This document shows positions 1-8,551 of a stretch of DNA of 64,000 nt, piece by piece (the first letter of the stretch is position 1; each line of letters starts with the position of its first letter). The position numbers and the translations under genes are program-made. Below the pieces are notes generated by a model, which searched no databases, was not told the DNA's origin, and saw only the letters and a list, made by a program, of their open reading frames with translations. The stretch is taken from the NCBI RefSeq assembly GCF_000265525.1, contig NC_018015.1, positions 1,090,322-1,154,321 of the forward strand, in the 5' to 3' direction. This stretch comes from Thermococcus cleftensis (GTDB lineage Archaea > Methanobacteriota_B > Thermococci > Thermococcales > Thermococcaceae).

Positions 1-240
<240 letters not shown>

Positions 241-284
241 TTAGCCGGCGCTTAGCTTTTAAACCTCCCCCCGAACCTTCTCAC

Positions 285-593
285 ATGGACTGGAAAAGGA
301 AGCTTCGCGAGGAAGGCTACATCGAGCTTGAGGGTTTCAGGGTAGAACTTACCCTTGACAACACCTTCATGGACCTGGATTACATTCCGAGGATAATAGT
401 GTACGACGAGGAGACGGGGAGGTGGCACGTGCTCCGGAATCCTATTCCAAAGGGAAAAACGCTAGAGGAGAGCTGGGACAACGCGGTTGGTGTACTGGAG
501 AGGATAGCCAGCGGGGAGGAAGAGCCCGTTTTTGGGGAGGAGGGTGTTGGGGAGAGGTTTCTCCGTGCCTTGGGGGATCTGGTGGAGAGATAA
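285..593 (+). CDS. Conserved-looking hypothetical protein, 102 aa
   Basis: I do not recognise the family. The protein is small, acidic and soluble, with no signal peptide or membrane segment. The N-terminal half looks like an alpha/beta domain (IELEGFRVELTLDNTFMDLD, then an IIVYDEETGRW strand pair); the C-terminal half looks helical (SWDNAVGVLERIAS, RFLRALGDLVER). A TATA-like CTTTTAAACC at 256-265 lies about 25 bases before the ATG at 285 and no Shine-Dalgarno is visible, so the mRNA is probably leaderless. It is divergent from eno. A longer reading frame begins at 63 but runs through the eno promoter and is not credible. Confidence 0.7.
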   Translation: MDWKRKLREEGYIELEGFRVELTLDNTFMDLDYIPRIIVYDEETGRWHVLRNPIPKGKTLEESWDNAVGVLERIASGEEEPVFGEEGVGERFLRALGDLVER

Positions 594-771
594 TTTTCGT
601 TTAAATTCCTGATCCCTTAGACGGAGAGTGAGGCTTTCCTTGCGGTGCCCTCTTGGAATTTTTACCAAGACTCCGAAACTTCTACTCGTTGCTGGAGATG
701 TGTCCAAAAATTGTTTAGATTTCAAAACAGGATCCGCATATTTTCCGAAGACCTACGCATTTTTGGGGAGA

Positions 772-817
772 AAAACTCTAAATACATTGGTGCGGAGTAG
801 TCACGGGGTGATGGAAA
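772..817 (+). promoter_or_regulatory. deoC promoter and ribosome binding site
   Basis: An AT-rich TATA-like element, AAACTCTAAATAC, at 772-784 is followed about 20-25 bases later by the likely transcript start and by GGGGTGATGG at 805-814. That places a good Shine-Dalgarno four bases before the GTG start of deoC at 818. The stretch from 594 to 771 holds no recognisable gene or RNA. Confidence 0.5.
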
Positions 818-1495
818 GTGGTTGATCGCATCGATGTTGCCAGGTACATTGACCACACCAATCTCAAGCCATACGCGACTAAAGATGATATAATCAAGCT
901 CTGCGACGAGGCGATAGAGTACAACTTCTACGCTGTCTGCGTCAATCCTTACCGTGTCAGACTCGCGAAAGAGTATCTGAAGGAGAAGAAGGCCGACGTC
1001 AAGGTCGCCAGCGTCATAGGCTTCCCCCTCGGGGCGACGCCGACCGAGGTGAAGGTCTTCGAGGCGAAGAGGGCACTTGAGGACGGTGCCGACGAGCTGG
1101 ACATGGTCATCAACATCGGCGCGCTCAAGGATAGGGACTACGACTACGTCAAGAGGGATATAGAGGAAGTCGTCAAGGTCGCCCATGAGAAAGGCGCCAA
1201 GGTCAAGGTCATAATCGAGACCTGCTACCTCACCGAGGAGGAGAAGGTGAAGGCCTGCGAGCTGGCAAAGGAGGCCGGGGCTGACTTCGTGAAAACTTCA
1301 ACCGGCTTCGGAACCGGCGGGGCAACTGTGGAGGACGTCAGGCTCATGAGGAAGGTGGTCGGCCCGGAGATGGGCGTTAAGGCCGCTGGAGGAATTAGAA
1401 CCTACGAGCAGGCCCTGGCGATGATAGAGGCCGGGGCGACGAGGATAGGCACGTCGAGCGGGGTAAAGATCGTGGAGGGGTCCCGTGATGGATGA
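818..1495 (+). CDS. deoC: Deoxyribose-phosphate aldolase (DERA)
   Basis: DERA is a class I aldolase that reversibly splits 2-deoxyribose 5-phosphate into acetaldehyde and glyceraldehyde 3-phosphate, linking deoxynucleoside breakdown to central metabolism. The 225-residue product has the family landmarks: IDHTNLKP near the N-terminus, [10 protein letters not shown] around 92-101, the Schiff-base lysine K159 in [14 protein letters not shown], and the proton-relay lysine K188 in VKAAGGIRT. The length is normal for archaeal DERA. The GTG at 818 is chosen because GGTGAT ends a few bases before it. The next gene overlaps its 3' end by 8 bases, so the two are translationally coupled. Confidence 0.96.
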   Translation: MVDRIDVARYIDHTNLKPYATKDDIIKLCDEAIEYNFYAVCVNPYRVRLAKEYLKEKKADVKVASVIGFPLGATPTEVKVFEAKRALEDGADELDMVINIGALKDRDYDYVKRDIEEVVKVAHEKGAKVKVIIETCYLTEEEKVKACELAKEAGADFVKTSTGFGTGGATVEDVRLMRKVVGPEMGVKAAGGIRTYEQALAMIEAGATRIGTSSGVKIVEGSRDG

Positions 1496-1772
1496 GCTGA
1501 GGGACCTTCTCAATAAGGCGGTGGAGGAGCTCAGGGAAGAGGGTCTCGAACCGGACATACTTCTCGTTGGTCCCCGCTTCATAGAGTATGCCGTTGAACT
1601 GCTCCGCGAGTGCAGGTTCAAGATATACAAGATAGAGGAGCTCGGTTATGACGCCGTCATAGCCGACTCCACGTACCTCGGCCAGATGAAGCGCGCTTCA
1701 AGGAGGATATCCATAGAACCGCTCCTCGTCGAGAACGAGATGTGGGAAGAAATAAAGAACCTGGAGATTTAG
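1488..1772 (+). CDS. A-domain (family 4) encapsulin-like protein, DUF1884
   Basis: This 94-residue protein resembles P. furiosus PF0899 (PDB 2PK8, DUF1884), which has been classed with the family 4 or A-domain encapsulins, a truncated HK97 capsid A-domain. The shared core is [18 protein letters not shown], then [17 protein letters not shown], then a small loop and RRISIEPL, in the same order as in PF0899 as I remember it. The ATG at 1488 follows GGAGGGG (1474-1480); a GTG at 1485 is the alternative. It overlaps deoC by 8 bases. Family 4 members are reported beside single metabolic enzymes, DERA among them, so a DERA-coating or organising role is a reasonable inference. Assembly is not shown here. 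Confidence 0.8.
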   Translation: MDELRDLLNKAVEELREEGLEPDILLVGPRFIEYAVELLRECRFKIYKIEELGYDAVIADSTYLGQMKRASRRISIEPLLVENEMWEEIKNLEI

Positions 1773-2368
1773 ACGAGGTCCTCGACCTCTGGGTACCTCT
1801 TCTTTATCACCCTCGCGAGGGCGGTGCCAACGATAACACCCGTAACCGCCTGGAGCATGTTCACCGGAACCTCTGTGAGCGCCGCGGGGACGCCGAACAT
1901 GTAGGCCTCGAAGGCAAAGTAGCCGGAGACCATTATTATTCCGCCGACGAGACCGGCTATGACCAGGGTGGAAACGTTGTCGCTCCTCCTGGCGAGGTAT
2001 CCAACCGCGAGGCCCTCTAGGCCCTTCACGACGAGCGTTATCGGCGCCCAACCGGGGTACCCGGCTATTATGTCACCAAGGGCCGAACCGACGCCGCCGG
2101 CGAAGACTCCGACGACCGGTCCGAAGACCATTGCCGAGAACATGACCATGGTGTCGCCGAAGTTGAGGTAGCCGCCGGTGGCGGGGGTGGTTATTGTGAT
2201 GAAGGCCGTCGTCACACCGGTCACCGCTGCCATGACCGCTGATATGGCAAGAACGCTGGCGCTTCTGAACTTCTTCCTGTTGATGTAGAGGTAGGCGATG
2301 TAGATGACAGTCACCGCCGCGAGAACGTACGGTCCGTATGGTTTGAGCATCTCTGTCAGGTCGCTCAT
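1769..2368 (-). CDS. ECF transporter S component (substrate unknown)
   Basis: This 199-residue membrane protein has about six hydrophobic segments. The stretch ATGGYLNFGDTMVMFSAMVFGP followed by GGVGSALGDIIAGYP is typical of the substrate-binding S component of energy-coupling factor vitamin transporters (ECF-type riboflavin/thiamin superfamily). It would work with a shared EcfAAT module encoded elsewhere. The ATG at 2368 is chosen because GGTGAT ends four bases upstream; the frame extends to 2398 without a ribosome binding site. Its last 4 bases overlap the convergent DUF1884 gene. A TATA-like TTTTTAAAG lies near 2399-2409. The substrate cannot be read from the sequence. Confidence 0.82.
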   Translation of the reverse strand: MSDLTEMLKPYGPYVLAAVTVIYIAYLYINRKKFRSASVLAISAVMAAVTGVTTAFITITTPATGGYLNFGDTMVMFSAMVFGPVVGVFAGGVGSALGDIIAGYPGWAPITLVVKGLEGLAVGYLARRSDNVSTLVIAGLVGGIIMVSGYFAFEAYMFGVPAALTEVPVNMLQAVTGVIVGTALARVIKKRYPEVEDLV

Positions 2369-2459
2369 CACCATCACCGGGAGAATTTCAAGCTGCAACT
2401 TTAAAAACTTGACTTTTCGGGGATTACAACTTGAGCAAACGGATAAGAAAAGGGAGAAA

Positions 2460-3797
2460 TCACTGGAGAGCGGCCTTGAGGCTCTCCTCGAATATCTCCA
2501 TGGCGACGTCGATTTCCTCCTTCGTTATTGTCAGCGGCGGTATGAAGCGTATGCTGTTGTCGCCGCAGCCGAGGAGGATAAGGCCGCGCTTGACGGCTTC
2601 CTTGACTATCCTGTCCCTCAGCTCGGGGTTCTTCTCCTTGGTGTCCTTGCTCTTGACGATCTCGACCGCCTGGGCAAGTCCAAGGCCGCGTGCATCGCCG
2701 ATGACCTCGTACTTCTCCTCGAGCTCCTTGAGGTACCTGTGGAGGTAGTCTCCAACTTCCTGGACGTGCGGGAGGAGCTCCTTGACTATCTCGACGACCT
2801 CTATACCTGCCGCTATTGCCACCGGGTTGCCGCCGAAGGTCGAGGCGTGCCTGCCCGGCTTGTCGAAGGCTATGTCGGCCCTGTGGACGACACCCGCGAG
2901 CGGGATTCCGCCGCCTATGGCCTTGCCGAACTGTATGGTGTCCGGGGCAACGTCGAAGTGCTCGATGGCCCAGAACTTTCCGGTCCTTCCGACGCCCATC
3001 TGAACCTCATCGTCCGCGAGGAGTATGCCGTAGTTGTCGGCGAGCTTCTTCAGCTCCTTGAAGAAGTTCTTCGGCGGGACGACGTAGCCGCCCTCACCCT
3101 GTATCGGCTCGAAGACTATGGCTCCAACCTCGTGGGGCGGGACGTGGCGGAAGACGTACTCCTCGATGAACTCTATGACCCTGTTAACGAGCTCGTCCGG
3201 CTCGGCGTAGCCGTCTATGTGCCAGGGGTTCCTGTAGGGGTTCGGGTAGGGTATGTGTTCAACTCCCGGCATTGTCGGGAAGAACCTGTCCTGCTGGACC
3301 CACTTGCTGGCGGTGAGGCTGAGAACGGCCTGGGTCCTGCCGTGGAAAGCGTGGTAGAAGGCGATAAACCTCTTCCTGCCGGTGCCGTACTTGACGAGCT
3401 TCATCATGGCCTCGTTTGCTTCCGCACCGCTGTTCTGGTAGACGACCTTCTTCGGGAAGTCTCCGGGGGCGAGTTCGGCGAGCTTGTTGGCGAGTACTAT
3501 GGCGTTCTCGTAGAAGAAGTCGTTGAGGGCGAAGTGGGTGAACTTCTCGGCCTGCCTCTTGATCGCCTCGACGACCCTCGGGTGGGCGTGGCCGACGTTA
3601 AGAACACCGACGCCGCTTCCGAAGTCATAGAAGGTGTTTCCATCGACGTCGTAGACGAGAATTCCATCGCCGTGGTCGATGACTATCGGAAGGGTCTCTG
3701 GATCCTGGGTGGTAACGGCTAAAGCCTCGAAGTTCTTCTCTATTATCTCCCTTGCCTTGGGTCCGGGGAGTTCCTTAACGTTCGGCCTAACCACCAT
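2460..3797 (-). CDS. Class III aminotransferase, probably ornithine aminotransferase
   Basis: This is a PLP-dependent enzyme of the omega-aminotransferase group (445 aa). Visible landmarks are the phosphate-binding NSGAEANEA near 122-130, the FYHAFHGRT segment near 147-154, [16 protein letters not shown] near 261-276 with the PLP-contacting aspartate, and the Schiff-base lysine K292 in [11 protein letters not shown]. It is close to the Thermococcus/Pyrococcus proteins studied as ornithine aminotransferase (my recollection of TK2101/PH1423); related paralogues are amino acid racemases or GABA aminotransferases, so the exact substrate is inferred. The ATG at 3797 follows GGTGAT with a 4-base gap. 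The minus-strand promoter has GGCTTATATAGG at about 3827-3838. It is a single-gene unit. Confidence 0.9.
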   Translation of the reverse strand: MVVRPNVKELPGPKAREIIEKNFEALAVTTQDPETLPIVIDHGDGILVYDVDGNTFYDFGSGVGVLNVGHAHPRVVEAIKRQAEKFTHFALNDFFYENAIVLANKLAELAPGDFPKKVVYQNSGAEANEAMMKLVKYGTGRKRFIAFYHAFHGRTQAVLSLTASKWVQQDRFFPTMPGVEHIPYPNPYRNPWHIDGYAEPDELVNRVIEFIEEYVFRHVPPHEVGAIVFEPIQGEGGYVVPPKNFFKELKKLADNYGILLADDEVQMGVGRTGKFWAIEHFDVAPDTIQFGKAIGGGIPLAGVVHRADIAFDKPGRHASTFGGNPVAIAAGIEVVEIVKELLPHVQEVGDYLHRYLKELEEKYEVIGDARGLGLAQAVEIVKSKDTKEKNPELRDRIVKEAVKRGLILLGCGDNSIRFIPPLTITKEEIDVAMEIFEESLKAALQ

Positions 3798-3956
3798 GTG
3801 CATCACCGGTGGGGGATCGTGCTTCTCCTATATAAGCCTGTGTTCATCGATGAACATATTTGGCCGAAAAATTTTCGGAAAATCCTGGGGAGGGGTCGAT
3901 TTGGAAAGGTAAGGCACTGGGAATGTCGGGAACAAAGAAGAGGGGGCGTGGGGAAC

Positions 3957-4949
3957 TCACTCCACGGTCTTCGAGTTCCACTCCTCGAGGAGCTCCTTGG
4001 CGGAGTTCGCAGCGATGGCTCCCTGACCTACAGCTACCGCTATCTGCTTGAAGACGTTGGTTATATCCCCTGCCGCGAAGATGCCCTTGACCTTGGTGCG
4101 CATCTGCATGTCCACCGGAATGTAGCCGTACTCGTCGGTTATGCCGAGGTGCTTGACGAAGTCGGTTTTGGGCTCGTAGCCGATGAAGATGAACACTCCA
4201 TCGACCTTCATCTCGGTCTCTTCCCCGGTTACGCGGTTCTTCAGCTTGACCGCCTCGACCTTATCCTTTCCGATTATCTCCGTCACGACGGTGTTGAGTA
4301 TCGCCGGAATGCCGCTCTCCTTGAACCTGTCCTGCAGTATCTTGTCGGCCCTGAACTTGTCGCGCCTGTGAACGAGCGTTACATCGACGCCGATGCTCTT
4401 GAGGTAGAGCGCCTCCTGGAGGGCAGTGTTTCCACCACCGACGACGATGACCTTCTTGCCCTTGAAGAGCGGGCCGTCGCAGGTGGCGCAGTAAGAGACG
4501 CCCCTCCCCGTGAACTCCTCTTCACCCGGAACGTGGAGCTTCCTCGGCGCGGCTCCAACCGCTATGATTATCGTTTTGCCCTTGTACTCCTTGCCGTTCT
4601 TGGTTCTGACGGCGAACTTGCACGGGCCTTCGTAGTAGGCGCACTCCGTCGGGTCTATGCGCTCGACCTCGTCGAAGACGATATCAACGCCCAGCTTCTT
4701 GACCTGCTCGTGCATCTTGCTGGTCAGCTCCGAGCCACTTATTCCCTCGGGGAAACCGGGGTAGTTCTCTATGAGGTCAGTCAGCGCCATGTTGCCCCCG
4801 AGGTCCTTGCTGATGATCAGCGTCTCGAGGCCGAAGCGCGCCGCGTATATGGCGGCGGTGAAACCCGCTGGACCGGCGCCGATGATGAGCACGTCCCAGG
4901 TCTTGTTCTCGTACTCTCCCCCGCGCGAGAATCCTCCAAGGCTGAACAT
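3957..4949 (-). CDS. trxB: Thioredoxin reductase
   Basis: This FAD/NAD(P)H disulfide oxidoreductase of about 330 residues passes electrons to thioredoxin-like proteins in the cytoplasm. It shows the FAD-binding GAGPAG at 24-29, the redox-active CATC (C154, C157), the nucleotide-binding VVGGGNTA at about 169-176, and the C-terminal GIFAAGDIT FAD motif. The ATG at 4949 follows GGAGGTGGGAG; an upstream GTG at 4958 would sit inside that ribosome binding site. A promoter element CCTTTTAAATG is near 4982-4992. In T. onnurineus the frhAGB hydrogenase has been reported to reduce thioredoxin reductase, so the frh genes in the same window make this gene a plausible partner. Confidence 0.94.
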   Translation of the reverse strand: MFSLGGFSRGGEYENKTWDVLIIGAGPAGFTAAIYAARFGLETLIISKDLGGNMALTDLIENYPGFPEGISGSELTSKMHEQVKKLGVDIVFDEVERIDPTECAYYEGPCKFAVRTKNGKEYKGKTIIIAVGAAPRKLHVPGEEEFTGRGVSYCATCDGPLFKGKKVIVVGGGNTALQEALYLKSIGVDVTLVHRRDKFRADKILQDRFKESGIPAILNTVVTEIIGKDKVEAVKLKNRVTGEETEMKVDGVFIFIGYEPKTDFVKHLGITDEYGYIPVDMQMRTKVKGIFAAGDITNVFKQIAVAVGQGAIAANSAKELLEEWNSKTVE

Positions 4950-5016
4950 CTCTCCCACCTCCGGGCTTTCCTAACTTGGGTCATTTAAAAGGATTATTGC
5001 CCAAAAATGGGCAAAG

Positions 5017-5556
5017 CTAAACCAGCTTAACCGAGCCGTCGAGGAGCAGGTGAAGGGTGTAGCCGAGGAATGCACTAAGTCCAACGAACAGGCCCTCACC
5101 AGTCCTCATGCCCAGGCCGTACTCCACCATCAGGAACGCCAGCCCACCGTAGATTGCCGCGAAGAGGAGGGAATGCACTATGCCCCTGTGCCTCGGCATC
5201 AGCCAGGTGAAGGCGAACCACGCCATGACCCCGGCGAGGGCCGCCACCACCCACTCCACGGCCGTGTTGAGCCAGGGCTGTCCGAGGTCGATGGAGCCGG
5301 CTATGTTGGTGTACACCGCCCCGCCGGCCGCGACGCTGACTATTGGCTTGGTCCCGCGGTGAATGAGAGCGTTGGGGTGGTCCATGTCCGGCAGATCGCT
5401 GCCCAGGACGTAGAATGCGTAACCTATGATTAGAGCCATAGTGCTCAGCTCAAGGGGGGCGCCGTGGTCCGCCAGCAATCCGGCCAGGGCGACGGCCACG
5501 GGATAACTGAGTACCCCGCTCAGCACGTGAGTGTCGTAGTTCGGCACCTCACTCAC
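5017..5556 (-). CDS. Membrane-bound metal-dependent hydrolase, YdjM/LexA-like family
   Basis: This is an integral membrane protein of about 179 residues with four or five hydrophobic helices. Metal-ligand motifs of the YdjM (PF04307) family are visible: an early YDTHVLSGV, GSDLPDMDHPNALIHRG in the middle, MPRHRGIVHS, and a C-terminal GYTLHLLLD. The biochemical role of the family is poorly defined. It begins at a GTG (5556) inside the end of the upstream AAA ATPase gene, overlapping by 8 bases, so the two are coupled; GTG 5547 is the alternative start, with GGTGAG just upstream. A second, larger member of this fold occurs at 50545. Confidence 0.78.
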   Translation of the reverse strand: MSEVPNYDTHVLSGVLSYPVAVALAGLLADHGAPLELSTMALIIGYAFYVLGSDLPDMDHPNALIHRGTKPIVSVAAGGAVYTNIAGSIDLGQPWLNTAVEWVVAALAGVMAWFAFTWLMPRHRGIVHSLLFAAIYGGLAFLMVEYGLGMRTGEGLFVGLSAFLGYTLHLLLDGSVKLV

Positions 5557-6757
5557 CCTTCAGCTCCTCGGCTTGGCCCTCCTCTAAAAACTTTCTGACG
5601 TAGTCCGGGACCTTGTAGTTGCCCTTGGGGTCGCCCACTAGGAAGCCGAGCCTTATCAGCTCGTTGAGCTGGTCGTAGACCTGTATGCCGGGTCTCTTGA
5701 CGGCCTTCGCGACCTGAATGTAGCTCACTGGCCCTCCGTTGAACTCGAAGACTATCGCCTCCACGAGATCACGGTACTCCTTCGGAATCCTCGTCAGGTA
5801 CTCCTCGAGGCTCTTTGGTTCCTCGAGTATTGTCGTCACGACGTAGTCGTCTATGGGGTCGAACTTGTGCTTTGCCGCTTCGCTCAGGACGTAGTGGAGG
5901 AGCCTCAAAATCTGCCTCGGGTTGCCCTTCCCGAGCTGGTGGATCAGCCTTATCGCCTCCTCCGTGAAGGGGTAGAGCGGGTCGTCGGTGTCCCTCACCC
6001 TCACCCTGTTGAGCCTCTTCTTCACCAGCTCGTAGGCCTCGTCCAGGCTCATCGGCCTGAGCTTGAACTCGTAGTGGAGGCGCATGAAGAAGGCCGGGAA
6101 GATCCTGGAGTACTCCTCATACGCCTCGGGTATTGAGGCGAAGGCCACTATGCAGCCCTTGGGCATCGTGCTTATGAAGTGCCTCAGCATCTCGAAGAAC
6201 TGTATCTTCTCCCTCTCGCTCGCGCTCCCCATGTTCTCCAGCTCGTCGAGTAGGAGGGCGCAGTAGGGGTACCTGCTCATCTGCTCGACCAGGAGCTCGG
6301 CTATGTCCCTGCTCTTGTACTCGTTCCTGTCGCTGAGCATCTTTTCGAGCCTGTCTATGAAGCCGAGCTTCCTGGAGAGGTTCTCGAGGAATATGTTGGT
6401 CCTGCTCTTGGGCGGCTTGAGGGAGTAGAATATGTCGCGGGTGAGCTTGAGTATGTCGTTGGTATCGACCTTGACGTATATCGCCTTCCCCCTGTTCTCT
6501 TCAATGGCCTTGGCTATGGTCTTGAGCCTCTGGGTCTTTCCCATTCCCAGCGGGCCGACGATGCTCAGCGCTATCGAGCTCTTGTTGCCTATGACCTCCG
6601 AAACTATCATCTGAAGGCGCATGTCCACCTCCTGGTAAACGTGAATGCTCTCCACGTCGGTTATTCCCTCGCTTGCGAGCTGTTCGAAGGGGTTGCGAGA
6701 AAGGCCGTAAACCTCGTATGACTGGTAGGGATAAAGCTTAAGGCCGCTTGCTCCCAT
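5549..6757 (-). CDS. AAA family ATPase, Orc1/Cdc6-like architecture
   Basis: A 402-residue P-loop ATPase. Walker A is GPLGMGKTQ at 68-76, Walker B is LLLDE at 168-172, and a sensor-type segment (CIVAFASIPEAYEEYSR) lies beyond. A helical lid with GNPRQILRLLHYVLSE follows, then a C-terminal winged-helix-like part (GGPVSYIQVAKAVKR, ELIRLGFLVGD). This layout resembles the STAND/Orc1-type ATPases of archaea, but it lacks clear origin-recognition signatures, so a replication role should not be assumed. The ATG at 6757 has GGTGAG upstream. It is co-transcribed with the downstream membrane hydrolase, which suggests a membrane-linked process. Confidence 0.75.
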   Translation of the reverse strand: MGASGLKLYPYQSYEVYGLSRNPFEQLASEGITDVESIHVYQEVDMRLQMIVSEVIGNKSSIALSIVGPLGMGKTQRLKTIAKAIEENRGKAIYVKVDTNDILKLTRDIFYSLKPPKSRTNIFLENLSRKLGFIDRLEKMLSDRNEYKSRDIAELLVEQMSRYPYCALLLDELENMGSASEREKIQFFEMLRHFISTMPKGCIVAFASIPEAYEEYSRIFPAFFMRLHYEFKLRPMSLDEAYELVKKRLNRVRVRDTDDPLYPFTEEAIRLIHQLGKGNPRQILRLLHYVLSEAAKHKFDPIDDYVVTTILEEPKSLEEYLTRIPKEYRDLVEAIVFEFNGGPVSYIQVAKAVKRPGIQVYDQLNELIRLGFLVGDPKGNYKVPDYVRKFLEEGQAEELKGE

Positions 6758-6818
6758 TTTAACTCACCGCTTAGTTTAGGAACGCGAAATATAAAAACCT
6801 GTCCATTGGTGAGCAGAG

Positions 6819-7301
6819 ATGATTCTCCTAGTCACGGCACCGCAGGGGCGCGAGGGCGACGCGATACTCGAACTCGAGTGGGCCCTTGGGAAGGTTCGGG
6901 TTAGGGGAACCGACTGGAGGGGCGTTCTTCTCGCAGAGACTCCCCTCTCAAAGGAAGAAGCTCTTGAAAGGCTCAAAAACTTTGAGACGCAGGCCATTCA
7001 GAGGGTGGTTCCCCTCGAGAGGCTCGTCCCCGCGAGGTGGGAGGAGATAGAGAAGGCCGTCCTTGGAGTGGGGGAGAGGATAGACGGAACCTTCGCGGTT
7101 CGGGCCAAGGTCAGGGGAAACAGAAAACTGTCCCAGAGGGAGCTTGAGGTGAAGCTCGGCTCACTCCTCGTGGAGCGCTTTGGCCTTGGGGTGAACCTGG
7201 GCGACCCGGACTTCACCGTGGTTGTCGAGGTTTTAGGTAAGAAAGCCGGGATCGGACTGGTGAAGAGGGGAGAACTGCTTCGCTTCGAGGTTTCCGACTG
7301 A
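6819..7301 (+). CDS. THUMP-domain RNA-binding protein
   Basis: This 160-residue protein has the features of a stand-alone THUMP domain: an N-terminal alpha/beta part (MILLVTAPQGREGDAILELE), the central GTFAVRAKVRGNRKLSQRELEVKLGSLL stretch split over residues about 89-116, and VNLGDPDFTVVVEVLGKKAGIGL. The NL-DPD-V-VEV pattern is the THUMP hallmark. THUMP domains deliver RNA-modification enzymes to tRNA; alone, as in Tan1-type proteins, they act as adaptors. A TATA-like AAATATAAAAACC at about 6787-6799 lies just upstream. The partner enzyme is not adjacent. Confidence 0.8.
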   Translation: MILLVTAPQGREGDAILELEWALGKVRVRGTDWRGVLLAETPLSKEEALERLKNFETQAIQRVVPLERLVPARWEEIEKAVLGVGERIDGTFAVRAKVRGNRKLSQRELEVKLGSLLVERFGLGVNLGDPDFTVVVEVLGKKAGIGLVKRGELLRFEVSD

Positions 7302-7398
7302 AAGCTGAGAAGGGGTGTCATCGAACCCTCTGACCCGCTTTCGTGGCACTCCCTAAAGGTTTATTTGGGGGAGCACCTTTGGGTTATGGGGGTGAAAG

Positions 7399-7881
7399 AT
7401 GTACGACGTTGAGGGGGTCGTCGAGGCCCTGTCAAAGCTGAGCTACGAGGAGGTCCTGGCCTACTGGATAGCGAGCGAGCTCGAGGAGGCTAGGTTTTAC
7501 CGCGAGCTGGCCAGGCGCGCGAGGAACCTGGGTCTAGGTGAGGAGCTTGTGAAAACCTTCGAGAAGCTCGCCCAGGATTCTATCTCCCACGCCAGGGATC
7601 TTGAGTCCCAATTCAAGTCCTCCTATGGTAGGAACCCAAGGAGTGACGTCCCTCCCCTTGAGGTGCTCCCGGTTCTCGATAAGTTCGAGAGGGCCGACCA
7701 GCTGGAGGATGTCTTGAAGGCGGCCATGGAGAGCGAGCTGATAGCCCACGAGGCGTACAAGCTGCTCGCCGAGAAGGTGAATGGGGGTAAACTTCGGGAG
7801 TTCTACCTCAAGCTGGCTGAAGTCGAGCGCGGCCACTACGAGGCACTCAGGAAAATGATGGAGGGGCTGGGAAAAAACTGA
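7399..7881 (+). CDS. Ferritin-like diiron-fold protein, copy 1
   Basis: A 160-residue four-helix-bundle protein of the ferritin/rubrerythrin superfamily. Helix motifs with possible iron ligands are ASELEEARFYREL, LAQDSISHARDLE, AAMESELIAHEAY and LAEVERGHYEAL, giving Glu plus ExxH-type positions in each helix pair. No rubredoxin domain is present. Its role could be iron handling or peroxide defence, but activity cannot be read from sequence; in the second helix pair the usual ExxH is SxxH. The ATG at 7399 follows GGGGGTGAAAG. A related gene follows at 8028, so the locus may be a tandem duplication. Confidence 0.8.
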   Translation: MYDVEGVVEALSKLSYEEVLAYWIASELEEARFYRELARRARNLGLGEELVKTFEKLAQDSISHARDLESQFKSSYGRNPRSDVPPLEVLPVLDKFERADQLEDVLKAAMESELIAHEAYKLLAEKVNGGKLREFYLKLAEVERGHYEALRKMMEGLGKN

Positions 7882-8027
7882 GACCAAACGCCGAAATCCG
7901 GTTCAAAAAGGACTTAAGTTTTAAAATACCCTTCTTTCGGCGGTATTTTGTCCCCAAACTCCTTTCATAGACGGTTGTGCCAAAGCCCGTATAAAGCCTT
8001 CCGAGTATAGTTTATTGGGTGATTGGA

Positions 8028-8540
8028 ATGACCGATCTTGAAGGCCTGTCTTTCCTTGAGGAACTTCCGCTGAGGGAGCTTCTCGCCCATTGGATATTCC
8101 TGGAGGGCGACAAGGCTCTTCTTTACCTTAGGCTTTCCAGAAAGGCGAAGAACCTGGGTCTCGACGATGCTTATGATATGTTCAAGCTCCTCTCCCGTGA
8201 GGCGGAGAGGCATGAGAGGAAGCTGAGAACTCTGTACACCCGGAAGTTCGGGGCGGAAATTCCAGAAGTCCACGGCCCATCTCTGGAGGAACTCTCGGAT
8301 ATAGGGGAGCTTGAGAGCGAAAACGACGTTTTTGCCGTTCTTAAATGTGCCCTTGAGCTGGAGGAAGTCGCTGAGAGGGTTTACTCAATTCTGACCGGGA
8401 AGGCTGACGACGATTTCCTGAGGGCGGTCTTTTCATACCTTGGCTCCACCGAGAAGCTTCATGAGAGAGCCATAGAGTCGCTGATGAGGGACTACGGCTA
8501 TGCGGAAGGGGTAAGAAAAGGTGAAATTGGGGCCAGCTGA
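8028..8540 (+). CDS. Ferritin-like protein, copy 2 (degenerate ligands)
   Basis: This 170-residue helical protein is colinear with the gene at 7399: both share LLAHWI/VLAYWI, a LSRKAKNLGL/LARRARNLGL helix, a central ExxxHERKL region (AERHERKLRTLY), an acidic linker, and two C-terminal helices (ALELEEVAERVYS, STEKLHERAIESL). The first-helix glutamate pattern is changed (IFLEGDKALLYL), so iron binding may be altered. The ATG at 8028 follows GGGTGAT by 4 bases; a GTG at 8019 is inside that ribosome binding site. A TATA-like CCGTATAAAGCC is near 7988-7999, so it has its own promoter. It ends 11 bases from the convergent mbhN stop codon. Confidence 0.72.
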   Translation: MTDLEGLSFLEELPLRELLAHWIFLEGDKALLYLRLSRKAKNLGLDDAYDMFKLLSREAERHERKLRTLYTRKFGAEIPEVHGPSLEELSDIGELESENDVFAVLKCALELEEVAERVYSILTGKADDDFLRAVFSYLGSTEKLHERAIESLMRDYGYAEGVRKGEIGAS

Positions 8541-8551
8541 CGCTGCCTCCT

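Noticed and set aside
2304-4988. Long plus-strand frames of 472 and 396 codons
   Set aside because: They run antisense to the ornithine aminotransferase and thioredoxin reductase genes, whose motifs are complete; GC-rich codon bias keeps the opposite frame open.
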